NCBI RefSeq assembly: GCF_001757105.1
Contig: NZ_MDHN01000009.1
Location: 1-64,000, forward strand
Direction: 5' to 3'
Source: Alteromonas confluentis
Lineage (GTDB): Bacteria > Pseudomonadota > Gammaproteobacteria > Enterobacterales > Alteromonadaceae
Length of the DNA stretch: 64,000 nt
Shown: positions 17,692 to 25,396 of the stretch, in pieces
Position numbering within the stretch: position 1 is the first letter of the stretch
Layout: every line of letters begins with the position of its first letter
Notes under the pieces: model-generated
What the model was told of the DNA's origin: nothing
Seen by the model: only the letters and a program-made list of their open reading frames with translations
Database searches by the model: none
Program-made: the position numbers and the translations under genes

Positions 17692-20600
17692 TTAGAACTC
17701 GTACTGCAGTTCCAGTGACAGTGTACGACCAGCAACATTGTAACGTGCGGAGTCATACGGTAACTGTCCTACCACCACCAGTGGCGGCTCTTTATCGAAC
17801 AGGTTACGACCGGCGAAATTCACCCGTAGTTCTGGTGTCACCTGATAACTGGCGGTGAGATCAATGGTGGTCATTGAGCTTACCGTTTTCACATAATCAG
17901 GGTTAACAATGTTACCAGCTGTCAGAAGCCCTTCGTTGTCGTTGATATAACCTGGTGTGTAGTATGCCCACAACGTCGCGTTTAAATCTCCATAGCTGTA
18001 TCGCAGAGACGCATTGATTTTATACTCATCAATACCGCCCAGCGTACCCAACTGAGACACCGGTTCGCTGTTGAAGAAGGCTTTGGATTCCGATTTCAGG
18101 TTATCCAGGTAAGTAATACTCGGGCTGAAATTACCAAAATCAGTGCGGATGAAATAGCCGATATCATACATCACAGACGCATATTCAGAGCCTGTCAGGT
18201 TGAATGTCATGTTGCGAACTTCAGTAATCCTGCCGTTTTCATCACGAGGATAGAATTCTTCGAACGTGTAAACCTCACTGGCAGGCATCAGTCTTATCAG
18301 GTCGGCCGTGTTCGCATACTCATTGTCGATGGTGGTGTTATTGTAGGTGATGTCTACGGTCAGGCCACCAAGTACGCCTTTCGGGTACCAGGACAACGTG
18401 TAAGCACTTTGCTTCGAGGTTTGCGGTTCAAGGTCCGGATTGGGTGCGGTGGTACGAAGCGCATAATATCCGTAGTAAGAATCGCCATAGTCAAAGTCAC
18501 AGCTTTCCGTTGTGCGGCAGTTGAATATCGGGTCATCAGAGATATAAGCCGTATATTGCTGTGTACCCAAAGAACTGAATAAGGTGGTGTAAGGCGGCGC
18601 CTTAAAGCCTTCTGTCCACTTGGCACGCAGGGTAATTTCGTCGGTAGGTTGCCAGTTAAAACCGTAGGACGGCGTGGTTCTGCCAAAGGTATTTTTACCG
18701 TAAATCAGTTCTCCGCCCATGTCTGGCAGAATGTTGTCGACCGTACCAATAGCTCCTTCGGTATTGTACTCATCACGACGGGCTGCAATGCTCAGGGTCA
18801 ATGCTTTAGCAAAAGGCACATTGGAGTCTTTTCCGAAAACCGGGATAGACGTTTCGACAAAATAGCCTTCCCGCGTACGGTGCATTGATTCACCGGTAAT
18901 GTAAGCAATTTCGTTACTGCCAACGCCATCGTCGTTGTATTCAGCACCAATCGCATAATTAATTTCACCGGCAGGCAGTTCGAACACCGAGCCGGTTAAA
19001 CGTAATTCAAAGTTTTCCAGCTTCGACGTTCTTTCTTCTGTTACATCCTGATAGAAGAAGTCACTGATTGAGCCGCCAGTGCCATCCGCTGAGGATTTCC
19101 ACGGGTTGAATGCAACGGTAGGATCTGAACTGGTGAGTGCTAAACATTGACGATCGAAAAGATCCTGTCTGAAGGCAAGCTCATCACCTGAGTAACGGCC
19201 CTGACTCAGGAAGAAGTTGTAACAGGCAACGCCGTTAGGGCTGGTAGGGTCACTGTTAAACGAAACTTCAGATCCAGACTTAAAGCTGCTTCCGGTGGTC
19301 TTCGAGCGGGATGTGGTATAGATGAAATCGACCTTCGTATCATCGGATATTTCGTAGGTCAGCCCTAAATTCAGGTTCCAGGAATCGTTTCTGTTTTGTG
19401 TATAGCCCAGCGGTAACTCGCCGGTCGCAATTTCATCTTCAGGATGATAATAAGCAGTAACGCCTGGTGACCAGCTACTTAATGCATACGCAGGGAACGG
19501 ATTATAAGCTTGTCCTGGTGCAAGGGTTACTGATAACCCGCTCCATTGAATGTCATTCTGAGAGGATTCGCTTCGGGTAAACATACCGTTACCCGTGAAA
19601 ACCAGGTGCTCGGTAAGACGCTGTTCAAAACTGACGGTGGCACTTTGGGTTTCTGACTCTGGGCCGCCAACGCGGGGCACAAAATCGCGCATGGCTTCAC
19701 GACCCACCAAAATCATATCGTCCATGGTGGGTTGGCCGGTAAAGCCCGGTGCGACGGTATAAGCTTGTGTAAGCGTATCGTACATACCGGTTTCAGGGTT
19801 GTACGTAGAAACAGAATTATCGATAAGAGCAGGTTGACCGCCCGCAGTGAACGAACGACGATCATAACTTGGATCATCATTGAAATAAGGCGCGTAGTTG
19901 TTCGTCACATAGCCTGTTTTCGCGTTGATGATGGGGGCGCGTTTTGAATAGTCCAGCGTTAACGACACATTACCGGATGTCCATGCCTGGCCGGTGTATA
20001 AACTGATGCGTGAGTTATCTGCGCCGTTGTTTGAGTCTTCATGCTGCACACTCACTGTTGAGCCTGAATAGCCGCTTTTCAGAACAAAGTTGATTACGCC
20101 ACCCATGGCGTCGGCACCATAAACGGCAGAAGCACCGTCGGTCGTAATTTCCACCCGCTCAATGGCACTTAATGGAATACCGTTCAGGTTAACAAAGCCA
20201 TCCTCGATACCCGCCGCGCCAGCGACCCGACGACCGTTAATGAGGATAAGCGTGCGGCCTGCGCCCATGCCGCCCAGGTTCGCGGCAGAAACACCCAGCG
20301 CACCAATGGTTGACATACTGCGCGAGCTGCTGCCTACACCAAGGGGACCATTGGGATTCAGGTTAGCCATACCACCGATGGTAGCGAGGTTTTGTGGCAA
20401 GGTGCGGATTAGCTCTTCAACACTGGTTACGCCGCGACGTTTTATTTCATCTGCGGTAATAATTTCAGGTTTGTTGACGATATTCCCGTTTTGCAGACGA
20501 GAACCGGTAACTAAAATTCGTTCTTCAATAACCGGCGAATCGGCCTGAACAGACGAATCCTGCGTCTGAACTTCTGTATCTTGTGTGGCGTCGACAGCGA

Positions 20601-20727
20601 CCTCTGATTCCTGAATATTCGCTGCAAGAGAGGATGTGTGTATTCCCAGTACCGCAATCGCAACCAGCGACAGCGGAAATTTATTGTTATTCACTTGTTG
20701 TTTCTCCGAATTGAGTAAATTGCCCAT
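17692..20727 (-). CDS. TonB-dependent outer-membrane receptor
   Basis: The 1011-residue protein has a signal peptide (residues ~15-36, FPLSLVAIAVLGIHTSSLAA). The TonB box/plug region shows EERILVTGSR, SVEELIRTLPQN, GRTLILINGRRVAG and RVEITTDGASAVYGADAMGGVINFVLK, followed by a 22-strand barrel with the typical last strand ending LSLELQYEF. The plug style matches large Alteromonadales and Caulobacter-type receptors that take up oligosaccharides or peptides rather than classic siderophore receptors; the ligand is unknown. It is followed by a terminator and then by regulator, MoxR and kinase genes on the same strand. Confidence 0.95.
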   Translation of the reverse strand: MGNLLNSEKQQVNNNKFPLSLVAIAVLGIHTSSLAANIQESEVAVDATQDTEVQTQDSSVQADSPVIEERILVTGSRLQNGNIVNKPEIITADEIKRRGVTSVEELIRTLPQNLATIGGMANLNPNGPLGVGSSSRSMSTIGALGVSAANLGGMGAGRTLILINGRRVAGAAGIEDGFVNLNGIPLSAIERVEITTDGASAVYGADAMGGVINFVLKSGYSGSTVSVQHEDSNNGADNSRISLYTGQAWTSGNVSLTLDYSKRAPIINAKTGYVTNNYAPYFNDDPSYDRRSFTAGGQPALIDNSVSTYNPETGMYDTLTQAYTVAPGFTGQPTMDDMILVGREAMRDFVPRVGGPESETQSATVSFEQRLTEHLVFTGNGMFTRSESSQNDIQWSGLSVTLAPGQAYNPFPAYALSSWSPGVTAYYHPEDEIATGELPLGYTQNRNDSWNLNLGLTYEISDDTKVDFIYTTSRSKTTGSSFKSGSEVSFNSDPTSPNGVACYNFFLSQGRYSGDELAFRQDLFDRQCLALTSSDPTVAFNPWKSSADGTGGSISDFFYQDVTEERTSKLENFELRLTGSVFELPAGEINYAIGAEYNDDGVGSNEIAYITGESMHRTREGYFVETSIPVFGKDSNVPFAKALTLSIAARRDEYNTEGAIGTVDNILPDMGGELIYGKNTFGRTTPSYGFNWQPTDEITLRAKWTEGFKAPPYTTLFSSLGTQQYTAYISDDPIFNCRTTESCDFDYGDSYYGYYALRTTAPNPDLEPQTSKQSAYTLSWYPKGVLGGLTVDITYNNTTIDNEYANTADLIRLMPASEVYTFEEFYPRDENGRITEVRNMTFNLTGSEYASVMYDIGYFIRTDFGNFSPSITYLDNLKSESKAFFNSEPVSQLGTLGGIDEYKINASLRYSYGDLNATLWAYYTPGYINDNEGLLTAGNIVNPDYVKTVSSMTTIDLTASYQVTPELRVNFAGRNLFDKEPPLVVVGQLPYDSARYNVAGRTLSLELQYEF

Positions 20728-21002
20728 TCGAGTTTGGCGGCTAGCTTATATGTCATTTTTATTACTAAGCTCGAACGCCTTTTTTATAGCGAATAAACCT
20801 TGCACCAACCTTGCAGCGTGCATTTTTTATACATGGATAGTTAACCGATATTTAAAGGTTATATTAGCAGAATGAAATGAACGTGAAAATTACGCAAGAC
20901 GTGGCGTACGGGCGGTATAAAACTGGTGAATACTGCGTGTCATCATGTACAATTTAACTTCTGATATGTGCAAAATTAAGCCAGACAAAGAGGCTGATAG
21001 TC

Positions 21003-21248
21003 ATGATCCATCCCCGTTTCGCTCCCATTGTATTTGCCTTGTTCATGGCATTTTTTATGTCTGGCATTATGTCCCTGGTGGTGACCATCATTAACATTGG
21101 ATTTGTTGACGACCTTCTCACCCGTTGGCTAACGTCCTGGCCCATGACTTTTGCCATTGCCTTTCCCATCATCATGATGGTTTCACCCGTGGTGAAGCGC
21201 ATTGTGGGTAAGCTCGTGATGCAGGAAGCGGTGGTCAGGCAGCGGTAA
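21003..21248 (+). CDS. DUF2798 family small membrane protein
   Basis: The 81-residue protein has two membrane helices: FAPIVFALFMAFFMSGIMSLVVT and WPMTFAIAFPIIMMVSPVV. The order (first helix, NIGF linker, WLTSWPMTFAIAFP, VVKRIV) matches the DUF2798 family, found as one or two copies in many proteobacteria; the function is unknown. It precedes the MFS transporter gene by 37 bases on the same strand, so they may be co-transcribed. Confidence 0.85.
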   Translation: MIHPRFAPIVFALFMAFFMSGIMSLVVTIINIGFVDDLLTRWLTSWPMTFAIAFPIIMMVSPVVKRIVGKLVMQEAVVRQR

Positions 21249-21285
21249 GCCAAATTTCTTTTAACGGCAACGGCAGGGAACCTGT

Positions 21286-22473
21286 TTGTCGATACTAACT
21301 AAAGTCACGCCCGGTAGTCCTTACTGGCGGTTATCTGCCTTCTACTTTTTCAACTGTGCGGTGCTCGGCACTATGCTGCCGTACTGGATGTTGTTCATGC
21401 AGTCGCTGGACTATTCAGCATGGCAAATCGGCCAGCTCACGTCGCTTCAAATGGTTACCGCTATCGTCGCACCTTATGTATGGGGGGAAATCTGCGATCG
21501 GGCGTCCTCTAGGATTCGGGTTATTCAGCTGGGTAACCTGTTCGCCGTGGTTAGCTTTGCAGGAGCGTTCTTCTGTTTCAACAGTTACTGGGCGCTGGTG
21601 GCAGTTTTGTGCATGAGCGCTTTTTGCTGGCAAGGACTAAATGCCCAGTTTGAACTTATCACCCTTAGTCATCTGGCAAATAAGCCAGAAAGATATGGGC
21701 GGATCAGGTTATGGGGCTCCGGCGGATTTCTTACTGCGGTGTGGGCAGTGGGTCAAATCGTGGAACAGTATTCCGTGGACTACCTGCCGTATATCGTGCT
21801 GGGTTTGCTGTGCGTTTTGTGGCTGGTCACGCTGGTAAATCAGGGGCCGCCGACACTGCCCGTTTCATCGAGGCTACAGGGAAATACAGAAAGTTTGTGG
21901 AAACAGTCCGCGCTGTGGGGGCTGCTATTTATCTTCTTCTTAGTGAATTTCAGTCACGGCAGCTATTACGGCTTTTACAGTTTATTGCTGAAAGAGCAGG
22001 GGATTAGTGCCGCCGTCACCGGTAACTTATGGACTGTGGGTGTAGCGTCAGAAATTGCGGTGTTTGCGCTGATGCCCTGGCTGATGCGTCATTTTTCGCT
22101 GCGTACACTGTTGCTTCTCAGTCTGGCGCTCACCACTGTGCGCTGGTTGGGCATGGCGTCCCAGAGCGGAAGCGTGGTGGAACTGACCTTATTGCAGCTT
22201 CTGCACGGTATCAGTTTCAGCGCAGTACACACCATCGCGGTGCTGCTTTTTAAGCAGGTTGCATCAACACGAGACCAGGGAAAAGCGCAGGCGTTATACA
22301 GCGCGGTATGCATTGGCGCGGGGCAAGCAAGCGGCGTGGCACTAGGCGGTTACCTTTGGGCATATTCTTCCAGTGTGGCGTTTTACTTCAGTGCCCTGGC
22401 TGCCCTCGCATCACTGGTTGTGGTTTTTATCCTGATGCGACGGGTCGGCAATATTCAGTACCGGACGACCTGA
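21286..22473 (+). CDS. MFS transporter, 3-phenylpropionate/HcaT-like branch
   Basis: The 395-residue protein has 12 predicted helices. N-terminal YWRLSAFYFFNCAVLGTMLPYWMLFMQ (in pieces), WGEICDRASSRIRVIQLG and RYGRIRLWGSGGFL match the MFS_1-like/HcaT group. Conserved QGLNAQFELITL and HGISFSAVHT also fit. The start is an inferred TTG with AGGGA 7 bases upstream; no ATG earlier than residue 30 would keep the first helix. The family imports phenylpropionate-like acids or sugars; the substrate is not determinable. No catabolic genes for aromatics are adjacent. Confidence 0.88.
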   Translation: MSILTKVTPGSPYWRLSAFYFFNCAVLGTMLPYWMLFMQSLDYSAWQIGQLTSLQMVTAIVAPYVWGEICDRASSRIRVIQLGNLFAVVSFAGAFFCFNSYWALVAVLCMSAFCWQGLNAQFELITLSHLANKPERYGRIRLWGSGGFLTAVWAVGQIVEQYSVDYLPYIVLGLLCVLWLVTLVNQGPPTLPVSSRLQGNTESLWKQSALWGLLFIFFLVNFSHGSYYGFYSLLLKEQGISAAVTGNLWTVGVASEIAVFALMPWLMRHFSLRTLLLLSLALTTVRWLGMASQSGSVVELTLLQLLHGISFSAVHTIAVLLFKQVASTRDQGKAQALYSAVCIGAGQASGVALGGYLWAYSSSVAFYFSALAALASLVVVFILMRRVGNIQYRTT

Positions 22474-22820
22474 ACACTGCGGCATAAGCAGCACTTGCTG
22501 GTCTATGCGTGCCTGGCTACTGCTGGAATCTTTGGTCGATATGTGAAGGTCACCTAAAGCCAAACAGCGGAACTTGTTGCTAACTCATTTTTATCCCAAA
22601 ATGAGCTTATATGGAATATTGACCACAATAGTCTGCATCCTTAAAACCAATACTGAACTTTATCCCGTGTAAAATAAATCCTACCCCGCTGCCTATTCAT
22701 CGGAAGAGAAATATGAACCTGTACCTTGGATGTATGTTTGAGTGTTCACTCTTCCATGTATGATATCCAAGGGCTAACTCTCTATTTTATATTACTTTAC
22801 GTCTCTTCCAATGGGACATC
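22474..22820. promoter_or_regulatory. Intergenic region with large inverted repeat upstream of TA-like locus
   Basis: No gene is seen in this 347-base stretch. Bases 22724-22772 form an interrupted palindrome: CCTTGGATGTATG and CATGTATGATATCCAAGG flank a central GAGTG-TT-CACTC. It ends about 50 bases before the toxin-like start, the usual place for an autoregulatory operator in toxin-antitoxin loci. Use as an operator is inference. Confidence 0.55.
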
Positions 22821-23058
22821 ATGAAAATTGATTTTGTACGCGAATTGTCGTACATTTTAAGGTGTGGTATGGGTTTTAAGGATGCTAAGCGGCAAGTCAT
22901 CGAGTGTTTAGAAAAAGGGCTCGTTTCTCATGAAGTGAGAGATGACATTGACGTTAAAAATCTATTGGCAATCGGGAGAGTGACACTTGAAGCAGGATTG
23001 GTATATCAAGTGGTACTTTGTAGAGCCGAACAGCGTATTCATTAGTGTTCATCATTGA
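22821..23058 (+). pseudogene. Frameshifted MqsR-like toxin gene
   Basis: The open frame gives 74 residues: SYILRCGMGFKDAKRQVIEC, a region like VKNLLAIGRVTLE, then a basic tail that ends at 23045. From 22984 the +1 frame instead encodes LKQDWYIKWYFVEPNSVFIS and ends VHH at a TGA (23056-23058) that overlaps the Shine-Dalgarno of the next gene. That second segment looks like the last beta-strands of an MqsR/RelE-fold toxin, and such stop/SD overlap is normal in TA operons. The simplest reading is a small deletion with frameshift near 22983-22993, leaving a non-functional toxin. The MqsR relation is an inference from layout and C-terminal pattern. Confidence 0.6.
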
Positions 23059-23066
23059 GGAAAATT

Positions 23067-23660
23067 ATGAAAATTTTCAAAGTAGGCGAGTCGCAAAAGG
23101 CGGCATGTAATAAATGCCAATCATTTGAAAATGCGACATTTCAGTTAAGAGATGTGCCTTTCAGTGATGGTCGTGGAATTGTGAAAAATGTACTGGTGGG
23201 TGTGTGTGACAAATGTGACAGCGTTACTGTTCTGCCACATCAATCAACTCCGGCCGTCAAACGTCAGTATGAGGCCAGGCGCAAGCCGGTTGAAGGGCGC
23301 TTGCCTGCGCACCTGATTGACATTCTCAACCTGGCAACGCTCGAAATCGGTGCATCTACAGACTTTGTTCCCAGTATGATGAAGTACTACATCCATAAAT
23401 TGTCGGAAGATGAAAAGGCAGCAAAAAAAATCGCGCAGTACCTTAAAAGCGAGCTGGCATCTGGTAGGTCAGAAAAACGCTTGTCGTTAAAAGGACGTCA
23501 AATTTTCGATGACATTGAGCACCTTAAAGCGCTGACGCATATTGAAAATACAACCGATTTGCTAAAGAGCATAATCCTGAAAATAAATGAAGATGTGCTG
23601 GTTAAGAGAAGATCTAAACCAATCGAGAATCTGAGAAATATAATGGCGGCCGTTGCGTAG
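23067..23660 (+). CDS. MqsA-like zinc-finger antitoxin with RHH-type C-terminal domain
   Basis: The 197-residue protein begins with a YgiT/MqsA-style zinc finger: CNKC (~14-17), LRDVPFSDGRGIVKNVLVGV, then CDKC (~48-51). Residues ~70-197 do not show the Xre helix-turn-helix of MqsA. Instead KRLSLKGRQIFDDIEHLK and TTDLLKSIILKINEDV look like a ribbon-helix-helix-type DNA-binding domain. The start at 23067 has TGAGGAAA just upstream; a TTG at 23055 is less likely. It is paired with the frameshifted toxin gene and a palindrome, so it is probably a surviving antitoxin and repressor (inference). Confidence 0.68.
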   Translation: MKIFKVGESQKAACNKCQSFENATFQLRDVPFSDGRGIVKNVLVGVCDKCDSVTVLPHQSTPAVKRQYEARRKPVEGRLPAHLIDILNLATLEIGASTDFVPSMMKYYIHKLSEDEKAAKKIAQYLKSELASGRSEKRLSLKGRQIFDDIEHLKALTHIENTTDLLKSIILKINEDVLVKRRSKPIENLRNIMAAVA

Positions 23661-23714
23661 TAAGTTAATTGTAAAGTAGGCCCGACAAGGGTCAGAACTA
23701 TAGGGTTTTATAAA

Positions 23715-24764
23715 CTACTTCGGCACTGGCCCGGTACTTTTACGCACTACCAACTGATGGGGCAGAATATTCACTTCTTGCTGCGGCGGTTTGCCATCAA
23801 TCAAATCCAGTAGAATAGTGGCTATGGTTTTGCCTATCTGTTCCATAGGTTGGGCAATGGTAGTGAGGGGTGGGGCACAATATTCGCCCAGCGCGATACC
23901 GTCTACACTGATCACTGACACATCGTCAGGTATCCGATATTCCAGTTCTCTTAACGCGTGCAATGCGCCAATGGCCGCCAGGTCGCCGAAGCAGAAAATG
24001 GCTGTGGGCCGATGGCGTTGTTGCATCAGTCGTTGTGCACCGGTTACGCCTGATTGACTGGAAAAGTCGCCATGAAACACCAGTTTTTCTTCTACTTTCA
24101 CACCCGCCTTAACCATTGCATCTCGAAAGCCTTTCTCACGAAGCTGGCTACTGTTAATTGTATCCGGGCCGGCAATCACGCCAATCCTTGTATGGCCTAA
24201 CTTAAGTAAATGCTCAGTAGCTTCAACACCAATTTGGTAGTTATCGACGCCGACTTTGGGAATACCGCTCAGCTCTGTGAACTCGGATGCATTCACCAGC
24301 GGTGGAAGTTGTTCGTCCAACGGTTTGGACGGGTCAACATCAAAAGGAATACGACTCGAATTTGTGATAATACCGTCAACTTGTCGGGTTCTCACCATGC
24401 CAGCAAAAGTGCGTTCTAAAGCCGGGTCGTCCTGAGTATCGTTAAGCACCACCGAATAGCCCCGCTGATTTGCTACATTCTCGATACTTCTGATCACTGG
24501 GGAAAAGTAAGGGTTGGTAATATCAGGCAACATGATAGCGATATTGCGGGATTTACCCTGACGTAGACCGGCAGCCAGCTTGTTTGGCGTATAGCCCATT
24601 TCAGCAACCACTTTGAGTACCTTTTCACGGGTTTTGGCACTCACTCGATCTGGCGTATTTAACGCCCGTGAAACGGTTGCCTTGCACACGCCAGCCTTTG
24701 TGGCGATGTCGCTCATGGCCATTTCTTTATTGGTATTCGCCGTTGTTGTTTTTTTATAGTCCAT
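23715..24764 (-). CDS. LacI family transcriptional regulator
   Basis: The 349-residue protein has a LacI helix-turn-helix (MSDIATKAGVCKATVSRALN, then RVSAKTREKVLKVVAEMGYTPN with hinge helix KLAAGLRQ). A periplasmic-binding-protein-like sensor domain follows (IAIMLPDITNPYF, TRIGVIAGPD, PTAIFCFGD, VSVISVDGI). About 16 extra residues precede the HTH; starts at 24722 or 24716 are alternatives with slightly more usual lengths. It is divergent from a TonB receptor/GH144 operon. A perfect 16-bp palindrome in the shared region is a typical LacI-family operator. It is likely the locus repressor, released by an oligosaccharide (inference). Confidence 0.93.
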   Translation of the reverse strand: MDYKKTTTANTNKEMAMSDIATKAGVCKATVSRALNTPDRVSAKTREKVLKVVAEMGYTPNKLAAGLRQGKSRNIAIMLPDITNPYFSPVIRSIENVANQRGYSVVLNDTQDDPALERTFAGMVRTRQVDGIITNSSRIPFDVDPSKPLDEQLPPLVNASEFTELSGIPKVGVDNYQIGVEATEHLLKLGHTRIGVIAGPDTINSSQLREKGFRDAMVKAGVKVEEKLVFHGDFSSQSGVTGAQRLMQQRHRPTAIFCFGDLAAIGALHALRELEYRIPDDVSVISVDGIALGEYCAPPLTTIAQPMEQIGKTIATILLDLIDGKPPQQEVNILPHQLVVRKSTGPVPK

Positions 24765-24894
24765 TCTCTGGATGTCCCGGAAATACGTTTATTTTTAAGC
24801 AAATAACTTCCATCGCTCAGGTCGATATCCATATGTGGAGCCTGAATGAGGGTGGTTAAGTCTGGCATCGATTGCAAAGTAAAGCAATTTAGTT

Positions 24895-24910
24895 TGGAAA
24901 TCGATTTCCA
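24895..24910. promoter_or_regulatory. LacI-type operator (perfect 16-bp palindrome)
   Basis: TGGAAATCGATTTCCA is a perfect palindrome with the central CG usual for LacI-family operators. It lies 131 bases upstream of the lacI start and 487 bases upstream of the TonB receptor start. Confidence 0.75.
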
Positions 24911-25183
24911 TTTTGACGTTTTGATTGTCTGTTAACTAAATTTTGCAACTGTTTTATATGGACTTTTTTTGTTTCCAGTTCACAGGTTCTACGTCTGGGT
25001 AGAAGGCAGAATTACACCAAACACAAATCAATCGTTTGAGATTTAATGTTAAAAAATAATCTCATTGTACTCTGGGCACGTATCAGTATTTTAACATTGT
25101 GTCTCAGCTTAATTTCAATTAATTCATGGCTCTAGACTTTGTTGTTGTTATTTTTCTTGAGAATAGATGTTAATTTTTTGTGT

Positions 25184-25213
25184 TTGACTTTAGACTTTAG
25201 GCTAATGTAAATT
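25184..25213 (+). promoter_or_regulatory. Candidate sigma-70 promoter for TonB receptor/GH144 operon
   Basis: TTGACT (25184-25189) and TAAATT (25208-25213) are separated by 18 bases. This lies about 180 bases upstream of the receptor start, in front of the second operator-like site. It is a prediction from pattern only. Confidence 0.5.
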
Positions 25214-25277
25214 CGATATCAGATCGCTGGAGCAGGGCGCAAATGATCCTGAATCCAGCTTTTTATTGCCTGGGTAA

Positions 25278-25292
25278 TGAAATCGGTTTCCA
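25278..25292. promoter_or_regulatory. Second LacI-like operator half-matched palindrome
   Basis: TGAAATCGGTTTCCA matches 13 of 15 bases of the upstream palindrome. It lies about 65 bases past the predicted transcription start, where a repressor could block elongation. Its presence argues against starting the receptor gene at 25277. Confidence 0.6.
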
Positions 25293-25396
25293 AAAATAAA
25301 GAAGGGCGTTACAGCCTATTTACCAGATTTTTTGGCGACAGGTTGCGTGTGGAGTATCGCAGGAGCGCACTGGGCCACTTTTATGGAGAGACACAT

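Noticed and set aside
22538..22560. CRP-like TGTGA/TCACC pair
   Set aside because: The half-sites are too close for a CRP site.
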